Notes: generated by a model not told the origin, from the letters alone. DNA of 64,000 bases from Schistosoma haematobium (GCF_000699445.3 NC_067201.1:14191501-14255500), one strand, 5' to 3'; numbered from the stretch's first letter, positions 44,331 through 57,179 are shown. Program-made: numbers and translations.

Positions 44331-44887
44331 TATTCACTATGGTAGCTGACCATTGACCACTATGTTAGTCTATGGTAACTCAGGCGTACTTGTTGTCAAA
44401 ACCGTCTAGGATGGGAAACTGAACGTTTATATTCTTTCCATTGATTGGTGACTATAATTGATTAGTCAGTCAGCAAATACAATAGTGAGATTTGAAGAAA
44501 TAGATGATTAATTTAAATCTCAATGTGAACATCAACATGCGAATGCAGATACTTTCAACTGATGAATCTTGAATGGAAAGAAACATACATTTCTGATTCC
44601 AGTGCTGCTTACTATCTAAAACTATTATATTATATATTTATTAACCCATTATTAGAACCAACATTTTCCTATTCTTAATCTCAATGTATATGTATGTATA
44701 CGAAAATAAACTGGTATAGAAACAACCTTACAACCAATCTCGATTATGGTTAATTTTGGTTAAGCCCTTTTATTAACTTACTTAACAATGTTATTCGAAC
44801 AGCAACAGTTCGCATGTTTCTTTTGTACTATTATGATCACTACCATATCTGTATAAAAGTTTACTCTTGATCAGATGACAATCTACG

Positions 44888-44889
<2 letters not shown>
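44331..44889. other. AT-rich non-coding DNA
   Basis: No recognisable feature. Confidence 0.4.

Positions 44890-44946
<57 letters not shown>
44890..44946. repeat. (TA)n microsatellite
   Basis: About 28 TA units directly next to the RTE-like 5' repeat at 44947. Confidence 0.95.
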
Positions 44947-44948
<2 letters not shown>

Positions 44949-45140
44949 TCGGATCTTATTATTAGCCTTTGCCTTGCATAGCTCCGCCTTATTCGATTTG
45001 ACCATAAATTTGCCTCTATATTCACTCGCTCGTGTATACATATTCGCCTTTCTGCTTCAAATTCTCTTGATACGCTCATAACTTTGTTATCTTTGCTATA
45101 GGCTAATAAACTGTAATTGTCTCTTCTAATTGCTTTCTTT
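44947..45140 (-). repeat. RTE-like 5' region repeat (minus copy)
   Basis: The reverse complement matches 34965-35105 (AGTTTATTAGC, ATCAAGAGAATTTGA, GAGCGAGT, TGGTCAAATCGAAT). Family assignment as for 34920-35265. Confidence 0.45.
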
Positions 45141-45313
45141 CTTCATCATTTACAAATGATTAGAAAGTTATTGTATTTCAGTTCTTAAAATGAGAAAATC
45201 ATTTATTATTATCATTCGCTTATGTCCTAATACGCTTAGAGATATTATTTATGAATAAATTTATAAAGAAAAAAATTGATGAGAATCATTTTATCTGTGT
45301 TAATACCCATTGA

Positions 45314-45334
45314 TACTACTACTACTACTACTAC

Positions 45335-45369
<35 letters not shown>

Positions 45370-45382
45370 GTAATAATAATAA
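45314..45382. repeat. (ACT)n(AAT)n microsatellite
   Basis: Seven to eight ACT units followed by about fifteen AAT units; it produces a spurious Thr/Asn open frame. Confidence 0.95.
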
Positions 45383-45639
45383 TGACATAATTAGGTCATA
45401 TGCTCAAGAAAAGAATAAAACTGAAAAAAGAGATAAAAGTAGAAATGATTTTTATTTTACTTAAATAAAGAGTGTTTCAATCTATTGAAAAATGAACAAT
45501 ATGTAGAATCAATATAAGTTGAGATAAACACTCATAAATTCAGATTAATGAATGAGTATATTTGAGTCAACAATCTATATGAGCATGAAAGTATTCATTA
45601 GATAATGAAATGTGTATTAAAAAGATTTAGGTTATTGTT

Positions 45640-45915
45640 ATCTGTCTTGTATTAAGTCACGTTTTCTCCCTGCATGGTCTACAGGATTGAGGTATTAAGT
45701 TATCACTAGTTCATACAGTTGGCATTTAGTACCAGTATCAACAAAACAGAACCCATTTCCTTCATGTCAGCAATCAACATTGTCGTTACTAGTGAAGCTC
45801 ATGTGTGTCGGATATGAGGTAGTTACCTACCAAAGGCAATGGAAGATGGTTTCTCAATATCTAGAATTGATTGAATTTAAAGATGAACATCATTGGATGT
45901 TTCCTTGTAGTTCAA
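45640..45915 (+). repeat. Repeat family E, copy 1
   Basis: ATCTGTCTTGTATTAAGTCACG to GATGAACATCATTGGATG; matches 51605-51980. No open frame. Nature unknown. Confidence 0.65.
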
Positions 45916-46584
45916 AACTCATATTCAACAAATAGGTAAGACTTAATATGAAATTGAATTGAATATCTCTGGTTCTTAGAGCGATTACCACACAATTAAT
46001 TCAGTGAGTTGAAACTCATAGTTGTACAGTTTCATATCCAGTGAACCTCTGTTAAAAGATTAATCTTCATTAAGTGTTCAAGTAAAAAAAACTGATTGAA
46101 TCCTGATTAAAACTTTTAACTTGAACTTAAGGAGTTAGAAGTGAAAAATAATTATCAATGAGCGCACGGTCACTACTGAAATAAGTAGCTTGTGAAAATT
46201 CACTAAATTTTTTTCAAAAAGCACCATCCTTGACTTTTATTGAAAAGAAACAATAAAGACTAGTTGAGATTCGCATGATTGTCACGAATTGAGAAACGAA
46301 ACAGCGATTAACTTCCTTAGAATATTGATTAAATATTTTCACATTTGTTTTAAATGATAAAGAATAGCGGGTTCTTAAGTATTTATCTCCTTGATATGGA
46401 TTAATACCAAAGGACAAAACGATCATGGCAATTGTCACTACTCAGTAATCAATCAACTATAAATATTTCAGCCCTACAAAAGCTCAAATGTCTCCTTAAT
46501 AGCTCAACGTTACTGCTTTAAACTGTGAAGTTGGATAATGGCGGTTTAAATCCCAGTGAGAGGATTAAATTCTTTTAAGATTAC
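45916..46584. other. AT-rich non-coding DNA
   Basis: No recognisable feature. Confidence 0.4.
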
Positions 46585-46645
46585 AGATATGTCTTGTTGA
46601 CGAGTACAAACCAGCACAAAATCTACGTCCAATATTACCTAATGA
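46585..46645 (+). mobile_element. Hammerhead-bearing SINE fragment (family B-like)
   Basis: CTTGTTGACGAGTACAAACC then AGCACAAAATCTACGTCCAA follows the hammerhead order with GAAA changed to AAAA. Head and tail are missing. Confidence 0.45.
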
Positions 46646-46669
46646 ATATCCGTAAACGGAACCGCAAGG

Positions 46670-48572
46670 ACTCGGAAAGATAAGGACACTCGTCGATGCC
46701 TATTCGTCGTCTCTGCCTACTCTCCCACTGACTGCGTCTCAGATGATGTAAACGAAGAGTTTTACAGAAAGCTTTCCAACCTTCTCCGAAAAGCTATGCG
46801 CTCTGATGTAGTAATAGTGGCTGGTAACTTTAATGCTTAAGTAGGTAAACTAAGTAACAGGGAAAGACACCTGGGTGGATGTTATGGTGTCGTGGCTCAA
46901 AGAACAGATAACGGCGACCGTCTGTTGCCGCTATGCTGAGATAGCCGCCTGTTTCTTTCAAACACTAACTTTAAGCATAAGAAAAGACATCTCTTGACAT
47001 GGCGACCCCGAATTCGTCACCACGTTCGACCCAAATAGATCACAGCGTTATCAGCCACCGGTGAAGGTGATCGATAAAGCGAGCGCGTATTTCTCTGAGT
47101 CTTACTGGACGTAGGAAAGACGCTTCAAGGAAACCTCTTAGGGTCCTACTTAATGATCAACAAGCTAAGAATTTATTTCAGGAACAACTAGAAAAACAGT
47201 TAGGCAGCCATGTAAGTGATGTCCACCACTCAGTTTGACTAATATAGTGTCTAAAATATTAGCTTCAATAATACTTCGACGCCTAATCGAAGCTCGTGAA
47301 GAACAGACTAGAAGCTGGTTCTCGACCTGGACGTGGTTGTATAGATCAGATATTCACACCACGTCAGGTTCTAGAACACAGACACACATTCAGACGCCCC
47401 ATAATGGTAGTATTTCTCGACCTTAAGGCGGCATTCCACTCTGTTGATCGTGAGGTTCTGCGGCAGTGTTTGTCACTGAAAGGAGTACCAAAGAAGTACA
47501 TTAACCTTATAAAGGCTCTCTACTCGAACACAACTGGTCGAGTGAGAGCTTATGGCGAACTGTCATCAGAATTGATTACATCAAGTGGTGTTCGTCAGGG
47601 CTGCCCACTCTCTCCATTCTTGTTTAAGTTTATCGTAGACATGCTTTTAGAGATAACATTTTCCTGATCCAAATTTTCAAGGGTTGAACTTCTACCAGGA
47701 GATTCACTTGTTGACTTCGGATATACCGATGACATATTTGTATTTGGTGAAGACGCTGACAAAATGCAGAGTCTTCTGACCACTCTAAGCAACAATGCGG
47801 TCATGTTTGGGATGCGATTCTCTCCCTCGAAATGCAAAATGTTGCTTCAGGATTGGGTTACATCGACACCCGAACTAGTGATAGGGAGTGAAGTAGTTGA
47901 GTGTGTCGACCGCTTCACTTATCTTGGAAGTCTCATCAGCCCTTGTGGTCTAGTGTGTGACGAAATCTCAGCACGGATATAGAAGGCTCGACTAGCTTTT
48001 GCCAACTTGCATCATTTATGGAGTAGGCGAGATATCCGTCTATCAACCAAAGGACGGGTTTACTGCGCAGCAGTTCGTTCCGTCCTACTTTATAGCAGTG
48101 AAACATGGCCGTAAGAGTAGAGGATATTCGTAGGTTACTAGAATTCGACCATACGTGTCTTAGAAACATTGCTCGTACATCCTGCGACTACGGAGTAAGT
48201 AATGCAGTTGTTAGAATACGGGTACTGGGTAAGGATGGTACACCAATTAATGAAGTACTGCAAATTCATCAGTTGAGATGTCTTGGACACGTGTTACGTA
48301 TGCCCTACCACCGACTGCTCTGACGTGAGGTGTTTTGTGGTGTAGGACTAGGAGTAGGTTGGAAGAAAGCTAGGAGTGGCCAGACCAAAACATGGCACAA
48401 GTCCATAAAGTCACTGACAAGTGGACTGAGTCATGTTGATAGGTGTAGACTACCTGGTTGGGGACCGCGAGATGATAGCAACCGATGGTTAGAGACCCTG
48501 AACGACATGGCTCAAAATCGTTTGCAATGGCGCAGGTGCATCCACTCTTTGTGTTCTCCCAAATTATAATCT
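46670..48572 (+). pseudogene. RTE-like non-LTR retrotransposon pol, decayed
   Basis: Endonuclease remnants (AYSPTDCVSDDVNEEFYRKL, VVIVAGNFNA, GVVAQRTDNGDRLL, KKRHLLTWRP) at about 46690-47040 contain at least two stops. After a deleted stretch, RT remnants follow: RLEAGSRPGRGCIDQIFT, VVFLDLKAAFHSVDREVL, SSGVRQGCPLSPFLF (47296-47667), then a frame change, GYTDDIFVFGEDADKMQ (YADD is YTDD), RFSPSKCKMLL, FTYLGSLISP (to 47982). The C-terminal domain (48105-48569; RCLGHVLRMPYHR, TKTWHKSIKSL, MAQNRLQWRRCIHSL) is in two frames. Stops and shifts throughout; no product expected. Confidence 0.85.
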
Positions 48573-49034
48573 TCTGGACTATTCATGTCCCTTTCTTTTT
48601 TCTCTTTCCAAATTTATTTCACTGGATTATACTCCTTGAATAATATCTTCAAACCCTAATGTTTCTGATTACTGCTTAGACTCTTACTACCTCTACCACA
48701 ATGGGATTTGGATCGACAACTGCATCTCTGTGCTAATTTGGTATGGCAACTCGAACTGATGTATGCTCGTACGAAGTCCTACGTTGTTACTGACTGACTG
48801 AATGAATATGCTTAATTCTCTAACAAATGGAAAATGCGCTTAAAAGTTTCTGCAAGCATCAAATGAATTTTATTCATAACTTTCTGTTAATGGCAAATTA
48901 AACATTTAGAAAGAAATTATCATTAGCTTTTAATAAATTGATACCATATGAAATTACATCTTCTATTAGATTAATATTATTTTTCTTCTTTTTGTTCCAG
49001 AGTGAACATGAACTCCGGGATGCAGGTACATCTA
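48573..49034. other. AT-rich non-coding DNA
   Basis: The first ~230 bp may be 3' UTR of the RTE-like element (it ends near repeated GACTGACTGAATGAATAT). Otherwise nothing recognised. Confidence 0.4.
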
Positions 49035-49215
49035 TCTGACAAGTCCTAAATAAGACAAAGCGCGTGTCCCAGATTCCACTGTTATCCACCATCCATCTTT
49101 GCTCATAAAGCTTGTGACTTCAGAGAATATCGAGACAATCCCCACCGGATGCACATATACCAACAAGAGATTAAACAACAATTGAAACATACAAGCAAAC
49201 AATACTAAGTAAATT
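49035..49215 (+). mobile_element. Sm-alpha-like SINE with hammerhead motif
   Basis: CTGACAAGTCCTAAATAAGA then CAAAGCGCGTGTCCCAGATTCC has the hammerhead order, with G-to-A changes in both core boxes. The 3' part (AAGCTTGTGACTTCAGAG, ATATCGAGACAATC, GGATGCACATATACCAACAA) is the family-typical tail. Confidence 0.7.
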
Positions 49216-49277
49216 AACATATAAACGTTTGTCTTAATTCATTAGTATTCATTTCCAATCAATAAAACCTTGAACAT

Positions 49278-49553
49278 GTTTGTTTGCTGAGGAGTCCCAT
49301 ACTAGGACAAAACGACTGTTCAATGCTTCCAGATTTTCCATAGTGCTCTAGCCTTAATTAACTCATGAATCCAACTAATAAATTAATAATAATTTCAATA
49401 GTTGAGATCATGAGTCAATTGAATCTAGACCACCATGGAAAACCTGAAAGCAATGGACGGTCTTTTTGTCCTATTGTGGGATTCCTCAACAATGTGCATC
49501 CAAGATCCCGACTCCAGCTTCAATTGACTCATGATCTCAGCTATTGAAATTAT
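49278..49553. mobile_element. Inverted pair of family A SINE fragments
   Basis: A plus-oriented fragment (49278-49365, CTGAGGAGTCCCATACTAGG, then ACAAAACGACTGTT) meets a minus-oriented one (49383-49515). A further inverted end (49522-49553) is the reverse complement of 49383-49413, including TTGAGATCATGAGTCAATTG. Both hammerhead relics have GAAA changed to AAAA. Confidence 0.7.
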
Positions 49554-49914
49554 TATAATATCCATAAAAACCCCTTCTGATAATAATAATAATTTGTCAA
49601 TCATTTTATATGTGGAAATTTTGAAAATAAATTACTTATATATTCAATATTCTACAATAAGGTAACTTATCAATATTGTTTGTGGAAGAATAAACTGTTA
49701 TAGTTTCTATTGTTTAACATAATGCAATAGACCATGTTCAATATCTCCTATTAAATTGAATTGTTTATTTACATGCTGAATAGATAATCATTTCTTTGTT
49801 TTAATTTAAAATTTAATTAAATTAATTTCTACCTCATTGCTAAAAATAACTTGATTAAATTAGTAAAACAGATTGTAATTTAAACTGATCAATAACCAAT
49901 TTCCCATTTGTCTA

Positions 49915-50478
<564 letters not shown>

Positions 50479-50899
50479 GTAAGTTGTTGCTAATTAGATA
50501 CGATAGATCAATTCACTATCAATCTAAGTCATTCGACATCATGGTCGTTATTATCTGATGTTAAATGACTGGAACCCTTGAAGCTAAGTTCGCTGTGACT
50601 CGTCAGTCCTTGATAAAGGATCCTAAGAAAACCGATCCTAGGACTTCTTACGAATAGTTGCTATTCATGTAGAGTAGATAAAAATAATTTTTAGACTAGT
50701 AGATAATAATCCTTGGCTGTGCTGAAAGTGTGAACTTCCTGAGGAGTGTTTCTCTGTTTCCAGTGTTACTTCAACTGTTATGAGTACCATTTACTTTATA
50801 ACTACGTTTTCATATTCTAAACACATAAATCAGTAATAATTTTCAACCAGATTTATGAATGTTAATAGTATTCATCATAGTCTAATATGTACTATTGCA
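50479..50899. other. AT-rich non-coding DNA
   Basis: No recognisable feature. Confidence 0.4.
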
Positions 50900-51180
50900 G
50901 TGAACGAGAACACAGTTAGGAACAATCGAATGTACCTCAATAGGAAATTACAGAACGTTTTAGTAAAATCTGAGAACTATACAGGAAATATTTCATTTGC
51001 AAAATGTCAATCAATTGTCTCCGACATCATTGTTCTTTCATTTCCACACAGATCATTCTCTAATCTTGTTCTCTTTTCTTCAATCTTATTAACCTTCTAT
51101 CGCCAGACATTTCACTTTCAATTGATGTTACATATCACTTATATCTATCGACATCAGTAGCACACACCACAGCCTTGTAA
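50900..51180 (-). repeat. Repeat family C, copy 3 (minus)
   Basis: The reverse complement runs from TGTGGTGTGTGCTACTGATG to the CTGTGTTCTCGTTC end. It aligns end to end with 39258-39538. Confidence 0.65.
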
Positions 51181-51604
51181 ACAACAAGAATTTGACATAT
51201 GACTTATATATTTTTTTATTTGTCAGTAATTGATTCTGTTATAACAATTGAAATGACTTGACAAATTGTCTAGGATACAAATCATTTCAAGTTAACAGTT
51301 GAACAAAAGACTGATTAACATGTACGTGAATAAAATAGGGAATAAATTTATGATGAGATTACACGTACAACTAGATACATTAGTTGTATTTATTGATCCT
51401 GACATCCCTATTTTTCCATTAATACTGAAATGGGTTTTCACAATAAGTTGCATATAAATCACTTGTAAGTTGACTGATTTATAGTTTATTCATGCTTGAA
51501 CTAGTAATCCATATACGTTAAATCTATATAAAGTTAAGTGTGCTGAAAATTCTGTAAAAGCTACTTTGAATCTCATAGTCGAGTGTTTGAATTTTGAATA
51601 AAGT
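51181..51604. other. AT-rich non-coding DNA
   Basis: No recognisable feature. Confidence 0.4.
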
Positions 51605-51980
51605 CTTTAATTGCCATCTGTCTTATATCGAATCACGTTTTCTCCATGCATGGTCTACAGGATTGAGGTTTTAAGTTATCATTACTTCGAAAAAAAGCTC
51701 GATAGCTCATACAGTTGGCATTTAGTATTGTGACGTGTGCTACTTATATTGACATAAGTAGTATATGATGTTAGTCGTAAACCGAAGGTCTCGAAGCAGA
51801 GAGACAAGAGGATCGAACAGTAAAGAGAACCCATTCCCTTCATGTCAGCAATCAACACTGTCGTTACCAGTGAAGTTCATGTGTGTTGGATATGATGCAG
51901 TTACCTACCAAAGACAATGTTAAATGGTTTCCCAATATCTAGAATTGATTGAATTTAAAGATGAACATCACTGGATGCTA
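51605..51980 (+). repeat. Repeat family E, copy 2, with a family C fragment inside
   Basis: Matches 45640-45915 on both sides. Between CATTTAGTA and GAGAACCCATTCC it carries about 105 bp starting TTGTGACGTGTGCTACTTAT, the family C start, ending near GATCGAACAGTAAA. Confidence 0.6.
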
Positions 51981-52369
51981 AATTTATGATCTCACAACTA
52001 GTCGCTCTTCATGAGACCGAAAGTCTTGGGTTCTATATCCGGCCGAAGGCTTGTGGATGCACACCACTGCAGAGCCTTACGGTACGTCGAAACAGCTGTC
52101 AAGTAACAACAAATGTCCGATTGAGGTTGGTTCATAATACAAAATTCATGTTTGCTACTTTTAAATTCGTGTCCATGGCTTCAATCCACAATTTATAAAC
52201 GTAAAGTATAGTGATACTTATCACTTTCCGGAAATTATGTTAAGAAGGTTTGGATCTATGACTTGGCAACTGAAACTTTAATCCCATAACCACTGAATCA
52301 TCACATTAAAATTTATGTTATCAATGTGAGTAATAATAATTAACAAAAGATTATATTCACAGTATGGGG
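51981..52369. other. AT-rich non-coding DNA
   Basis: No recognisable feature. Confidence 0.4.
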
Positions 52370-52675
52370 ATTTATGGAGATTGTAGTATTTTTACAGTTG
52401 TTGAATTCACGAATCAATCTTAGCTTTACCGCCATAGAAAACCATGAAGCACTGGACAGCCGTTTCGTCCTAGTAGGGGACTGTCCAACAGTACTCACCG
52501 ATTATCCTGTACATGGGACTCGAAACTAGAACCTTCGGTCTCGCGCGTGAATGTTCAACCTCTAGACCTCTAAGCCAGCATTCAACAGTGTTAGTGTCTA
52601 ACTTTAATAAATCCATAATCTTGCGCAACCCTTCATCGATTGTCTAAGATGGATAACTACCTCACACCCAACATA
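52370..52675 (-). mobile_element. Family A SINE, nearly full length, degenerate
   Basis: Tail GGGGATTTATGGAGATTGTAG at left; ribozyme region with plus-strand GGACAGCCGTTTCGTCCTAG (GAAA kept, CTGA box lost); box B relic GGGACTCGAAACTAG and tRNA-like head at right. Confidence 0.72.
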
Positions 52676-52774
52676 TATTAGATTATTTTTTGGAATAATT
52701 TTGATATAACTTCTCATGTTATTGGATATTTCTTAAGTGAAAATATAAAAGTATTACTTCTACTATTTCTACAG

Positions 52775-53005
52775 TTTATTTTTTTTATTGAGATCAAGAA
52801 CTGATTGATGTTAGACCACCATTGAAAACCTGGAAGCACTGGACGGCCGTTTCGTCCTATTGTGGGACCCCTCAGCAGTGAGCGTCCACGATCCCACTCG
52901 CAGGTTTCAAACACAGGGCCTTCAGTCTCGCGCGCGAACGCTTAACCTACTGGACCACTAAGCCGGCATCCAATGGTGTTATTGTCTAATCCCAACCAAT
53001 CCAAC
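52775..53005 (-). mobile_element. Family A SINE with nearly intact hammerhead
   Basis: Minus-strand CACTGCTGAGGGGTCCCACA then ATAGGACGAAACGGCCGTCC then AGTGC. Stem I, stem II, GAAA and the GTC site are intact; the only core change seen is A-to-G in CTGAGGA. The head at right keeps a box A-like AGTGGTCCAGTAGGTTAAGC; box B is altered (GTTTGAAACC). Confidence 0.78.
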
Positions 53006-53739
53006 AGTTTATTGTTTGATATTCTGCACATATTCTACTTTGATATGAGACAATGATTTCCGAATAATCTACATTTGATTTTTCTACATTATGACTTATG
53101 AAAAACCAACATTAATATTGATTATAAAGTACATTATCAGAAGTAAATTAATCTATTAGTTAACATGATATACGCATAACTCATTGAAGTTGTGCTTAAA
53201 AACAAAACATGACATTTAAATAAGATGTAATGTATATGTATATATATGTATATATATGTAAATGTGTGGCTAGCCAGCTGGCTAGCAAGCTACCTGCTGC
53301 GTTTATAACATAAATATTAATATTTCCTAGAATATTTTGTAAATAAACTATTTCAACATAATCAATAACGTCTACCAAGTAGACACATGCTTAACTAAGC
53401 ATATCATTTCTTTCTCTGTTTATTCTGTACATCTTCTTCTATAAAAAAAAACATTGGAAAGGTTTTAGAGATCTGTCGATTGTACGATTAAGATAGATGA
53501 ATTCAGACTAGAGGTTTTTTCCTTCATTCTAAGCTATATTGATAAAGTATGTCACTAAAGCAATATGTTTTCATATTTCTGTCTATCAACATTCTATATG
53601 TGGATCCTTCAAGAATTTCATTAATGTATAATTCAACCCAAAAAGTCATTTTTGATTACGATAAAATGGATTACTGATTCTTAAAGACTAATTCAGTATC
53701 TTGGTGTTACAACAACAGTTAGTATTTATGTTAGATGAT
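53006..53739. other. AT-rich non-coding DNA
   Basis: A short imperfect TATATG repeat (about 53228-53262) and a small palindrome GCTAGCCAGCTGGCTAGC (53268-53285). No gene seen. Confidence 0.5.
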
Positions 53740-53895
53740 TTGAGATAGATGGCAGAAAACGGTCGGACATGGGTTTTGTACTAGTTGGAACTCGTCATCA
53801 AGATTTGTCTGCTATCTTGAGGGAATTGATGCTCCCTGGTGGATTCAAACTATTGACATTTATGCATTTCCAAGGACTTGAAGCTTCCTGTTGTT
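53740..53895 (-). mobile_element. Hammerhead-bearing SINE, family B-like
   Basis: Minus-strand TTGATGACGAGTTCCAACTA then GTACAAAACCCATGTCCGAC has the hammerhead order (GAAA changed to AAAA). GGTGGATTC on the plus strand corresponds to the family B head seen at 60879-61075. Confidence 0.55.
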
Positions 53896-53899
53896 GGTG

Positions 53900-54195
53900 T
53901 TAAGATCTATAATTGATCAGTCGCTTCTGGAATTTGTGGATCCTGAGAAAATTTCTTCGATATTGTCATTATTTACAAGCATTTTTAAACAAAGTTGGAT
54001 AGTGGATAGCAATGGAATTCAGGGACGCATTTTTTGTTCTATTCCGGACTCGTTAGCTTAACGTACTTGAATCACTGTGTTATTGTTTACACCAGAACTC
54101 AACGGTGGGATGAAAGTACACCCAGTTGACGGATCACAAATATATTCTTCCTGGATTCGAATAAATTCCACTATCCAACTCTACTTAAAACTATT
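53900..54195. mobile_element. Inverted pair of Sm-alpha-like hammerhead fragments
   Basis: Left half on the minus strand (54060-54000): AACGAGTCCGGAATAGAACA then AAAAATGCGTCCCTGAATTCC, then GCTATCCACTATCC. Right half on the plus strand (54135-54190): TTGACGGATCACAAATATAT, CTTCCTGGATTCG, then CCACTATCCAACTC. The halves face each other around a ~75-bp centre. Confidence 0.6.
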
Positions 54196-55125
54196 GGTAT
54201 TTATACTTATCAGCTAGTCTTGTTTTTAGTTTAAAAGTAATTCACAACATGAAGAAGTAACCTAATTAATCTATCATGATTTTATATGTTACATAATGAA
54301 AACAGATTAGTACATATGAAATATGGTATACACAGTCCACCTGATAACCTTGAGCAAAGTGAAAAATGACAAAATTTATAGAATGAAATAAATTCTTCAT
54401 CCAATTTAAAGGCTTCATTCTCATAGGTTGCAGGCAGCTTGAAGTTACAATGAAATGAACATTTTATAACATCGATATGTATATTTAAGAATGGATTAAA
54501 GAATCCAAGCGAAAGTGATGAAGACATCAAATGGTTAAAAATAATGTATATTTCTTTATTGAAAGTTTAATTGTATATAGAGCAGAGATGATCACATGAC
54601 AAGTGATATCAGTCATAATGAAAATATAACTAATTACATAATCGAGATTCATAATGAGAGCAAAGTCAACCTAGTCAGTGAACATCAGTGTTTGATGGCA
54701 AACAATGAGAGGAGTAGACTCTCTATTTTCTTTTACTTCGTACACATTAGTGAAACAATAAAGCTTGATGTAAATGAACTTTAAGAAGCCGAATGAACCT
54801 AGCGTTCACAGAACTAATCGAAGTCAGTCTGTTAAGTGCTTATTTGGAAAAATAGTTGTGACTATTGGCTAAGAAATGGATTCACAATCAATCAATAAAT
54901 TAGGGCTTTCATTCATCAGCGATGTCAAATTACACTAATGTACGGAATAATATTTTCTCTTTTACATATATTGTGGTGCTCCCTAAAAAGAAATCAGAAA
55001 TTAGATTTATGTTGACTTTATTAAGATCCTTTCCATTGATAATAGTTAGCAAAAGGATTTGTGAACTTCTTAGTAATAACTAAGGTAGGTTAGTTGTTGC
55101 CTGAATAGATCACAGGTTACACCTC
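54196..55125. other. AT-rich non-coding DNA
   Basis: No recognisable feature. Confidence 0.4.
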
Positions 55126-55275
55126 TGAACATGAAGCTGGATGACGCTGAATGAAATCCTCCACAAAGCATCACTGACCTCAAGATTACATATACACCTT
55201 GTTCATGAGTGCAAAAATAGCACGAAACTGAAGCCAAACAGAATTTTCTGTCGACTATTACCTCCAATCACCGAC
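55126..55275 (+). mobile_element. Family B SINE fragment with hammerhead relic
   Basis: TTCATGAGTGCAAAAATAGC then ACGAAACTGAAGCC, then TTCTGTCGACTATTACCTCC, aligns with the reverse complement of 60879-60960. GAAA is kept; CTGA is altered. Confidence 0.55.
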
Positions 55276-55769
55276 TTGTAAGTAAACACATGGAATGTGT
55301 TGAAGAAATAAAGTTAGCGATAGGTATTAAATGTGATAAAATACTATGGACATATATCTATAGTAAAGTATGATTGTTAGTAATACAACAACTTTCCTTA
55401 TCAAACATTGATTCCCTAAACATATTCTACAAGCCTAAAATGGAATAAAACCATTCAGTAATACAGTTTTTAGCCGTTCGAATCGGTTATCATAAGGTCT
55501 TACAAGATGATTAACACACAATCAAGTCCTAGTCTCTTTTTAATTTTCTAAAACTGTAGGATACCAGAAAAAATCACTATTTGCTAACCTCCCTTTGATG
55601 TATTAACAAAATTCTTATCTATAGTAAGCTTTTCTATGAATTATTTTTTAACTGACCATGCTAAACTCAATGATCATTAGCTACTCTAACGTAAGTGATG
55701 CTTCAGAATCTACATTTGAATATAAAATTTGATTGTAACATCTTATTTGACATATCAAAATTACAAATA
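55276..55769. other. AT-rich non-coding DNA
   Basis: No recognisable feature. Confidence 0.4.
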
Positions 55770-55845
55770 TAGCTTGTTGGCAAATGTCATCTAGGACAAA
55801 ACTTCAGCCGAACTGAGCATCTTGCTAACTACCTCTAATCGTGTT
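55770..55845 (+). mobile_element. Hammerhead-bearing SINE fragment, degenerate
   Basis: GTTGGCAAATGTCATCTAGG then ACAAAACTTCAGCC with a nearby CTAACTACCTCTAATCG tail recalls family B; GAAA changed to AAAA. Confidence 0.4.
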
Positions 55846-56374
55846 AGACAAATAAATTTTAATTTACAGCCTACCGAAATCATCATTTCATTTTAGTATT
55901 AATAATCATTAAGTAAGCTGAAATATCGTTGGCCAGTCATGTTTTGTTAGGTATTTCATTAGGAAAGAATAACAAGATGTTGATGTTAATTAGATTAAGA
56001 CAAATACATAAACAAGTGCACACACACATATATATATACAAACTTTGTAGGTTGAAAAACATGGCAACATTTAATTTTATTCGAAAAGAAAAGACTCAAT
56101 CAATCATATTGACTTTGATAACTTATCTGTTCGTATACGCTTGTGTACATATGCAAGTGACCTAATTACATGATAACCACCTACATTAATCGATTAAACA
56201 ATTATGAAACTTCGAGAAATCTATTTGGACATATCCCATGGTGATTTTAGCCTAAAACAACTTATGAAAACAGAAGGAAAACTTTGTTGCAGAAAGAAAG
56301 AGAAGTAAAAAAAAACTAAGTAGGGTAAATAAAAGTGTTGTTTTAGTGGAATACAAAATATATTCTGAAACTGA
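55846..56374. other. AT-rich non-coding DNA
   Basis: No recognisable feature. Confidence 0.4.
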
Positions 56375-56600
56375 TGTAATGTGGCTAGCAATGGGATCCA
56401 GGATATGCGTTTCGTCCCATTCGGGATGCGTCAGATGGATGTGACCACATCCTAGAGTTGACTTTTGAATCGAAAGGTACTGGGTTCAAATCCTGGAGTG
56501 AAAATCAACTTTGGGATGCTGATTTGTTCAATTGACGAGTCCCAAATCGAAAGGAACGCGCGTTCTGCATCCTACTACTAGCCATATTCTATCTATTCCG
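56375..56600. mobile_element. Inverted hammerhead pair around a tRNA-like box B
   Basis: Left, minus strand: CTGACGCATCCCGAATGGGA then CGAAACGCATATCCTGGATC, with stem II and GAAA intact and one change in the CTGANGA box. Right, plus strand: TTGACGAGTCCCAAATCGAA then AGGAACGCGCGTTCTGCATCC. Between them, on the plus strand, is GGTTCAAATCC (about 56487-56497), a perfect box B. Both ends carry the family GCTAGCCA motif. Confidence 0.7.
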
Positions 56601-57179
56601 TATAAACGTCTTTCATGATGACTATATCTAGGCAATCCACACATGATATATAACCATAGTAGATCTTAAGAAATCGAGATGGAAATTTACAGAACACCGT
56701 ATTTTCAGCTAGTGAATGACCTGAAGATGTCTATCCTAACTCATACAATTAAAATGTGTATTCAGTCAGGGATCATTATGTATACTGATAACCGAAGAAA
56801 CTATAAGTATCTTAGGAGGTTAATATATCAATATGACATCGTTAACCAATAAGAAAACTTCATAGATATTATTAACGGAGTTCGTAACAATAACGTGGAG
56901 AGAATTCGAGGATGAACAAAAAATTACTTACTCTCGTGTAAGGGTTGGAGAAGGAAAATACGTCGATGAGTTCTTCAGTTCAATGTTCTTTGATTTCAAA
57001 ACAAAGGAAGTTGTTCTTAAAATGGAAAACTTCATTAATGATGTGAAAACCGTTAGCACTTTCTAATTTTCCTTACTATATTTTATAAGTCATTCTTCCA
57101 TAACACATTGAAATGATAATGAATTTCTAACATTCATTTAATCAATTAAATAATTACTGTATTAATTACTATAGGGGAT
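56601..57179. other. AT-rich non-coding DNA
   Basis: No recognisable feature. Confidence 0.4.

Noticed and set aside
45276..45464. Thr/Asn-rich open frame
   Set aside because: Produced by the (ACT)n(AAT)n microsatellite.
48898..49220. Minus-strand open frames as small membrane proteins
   Set aside because: They overlap an Sm-alpha-like SINE and low-complexity AT-rich DNA.
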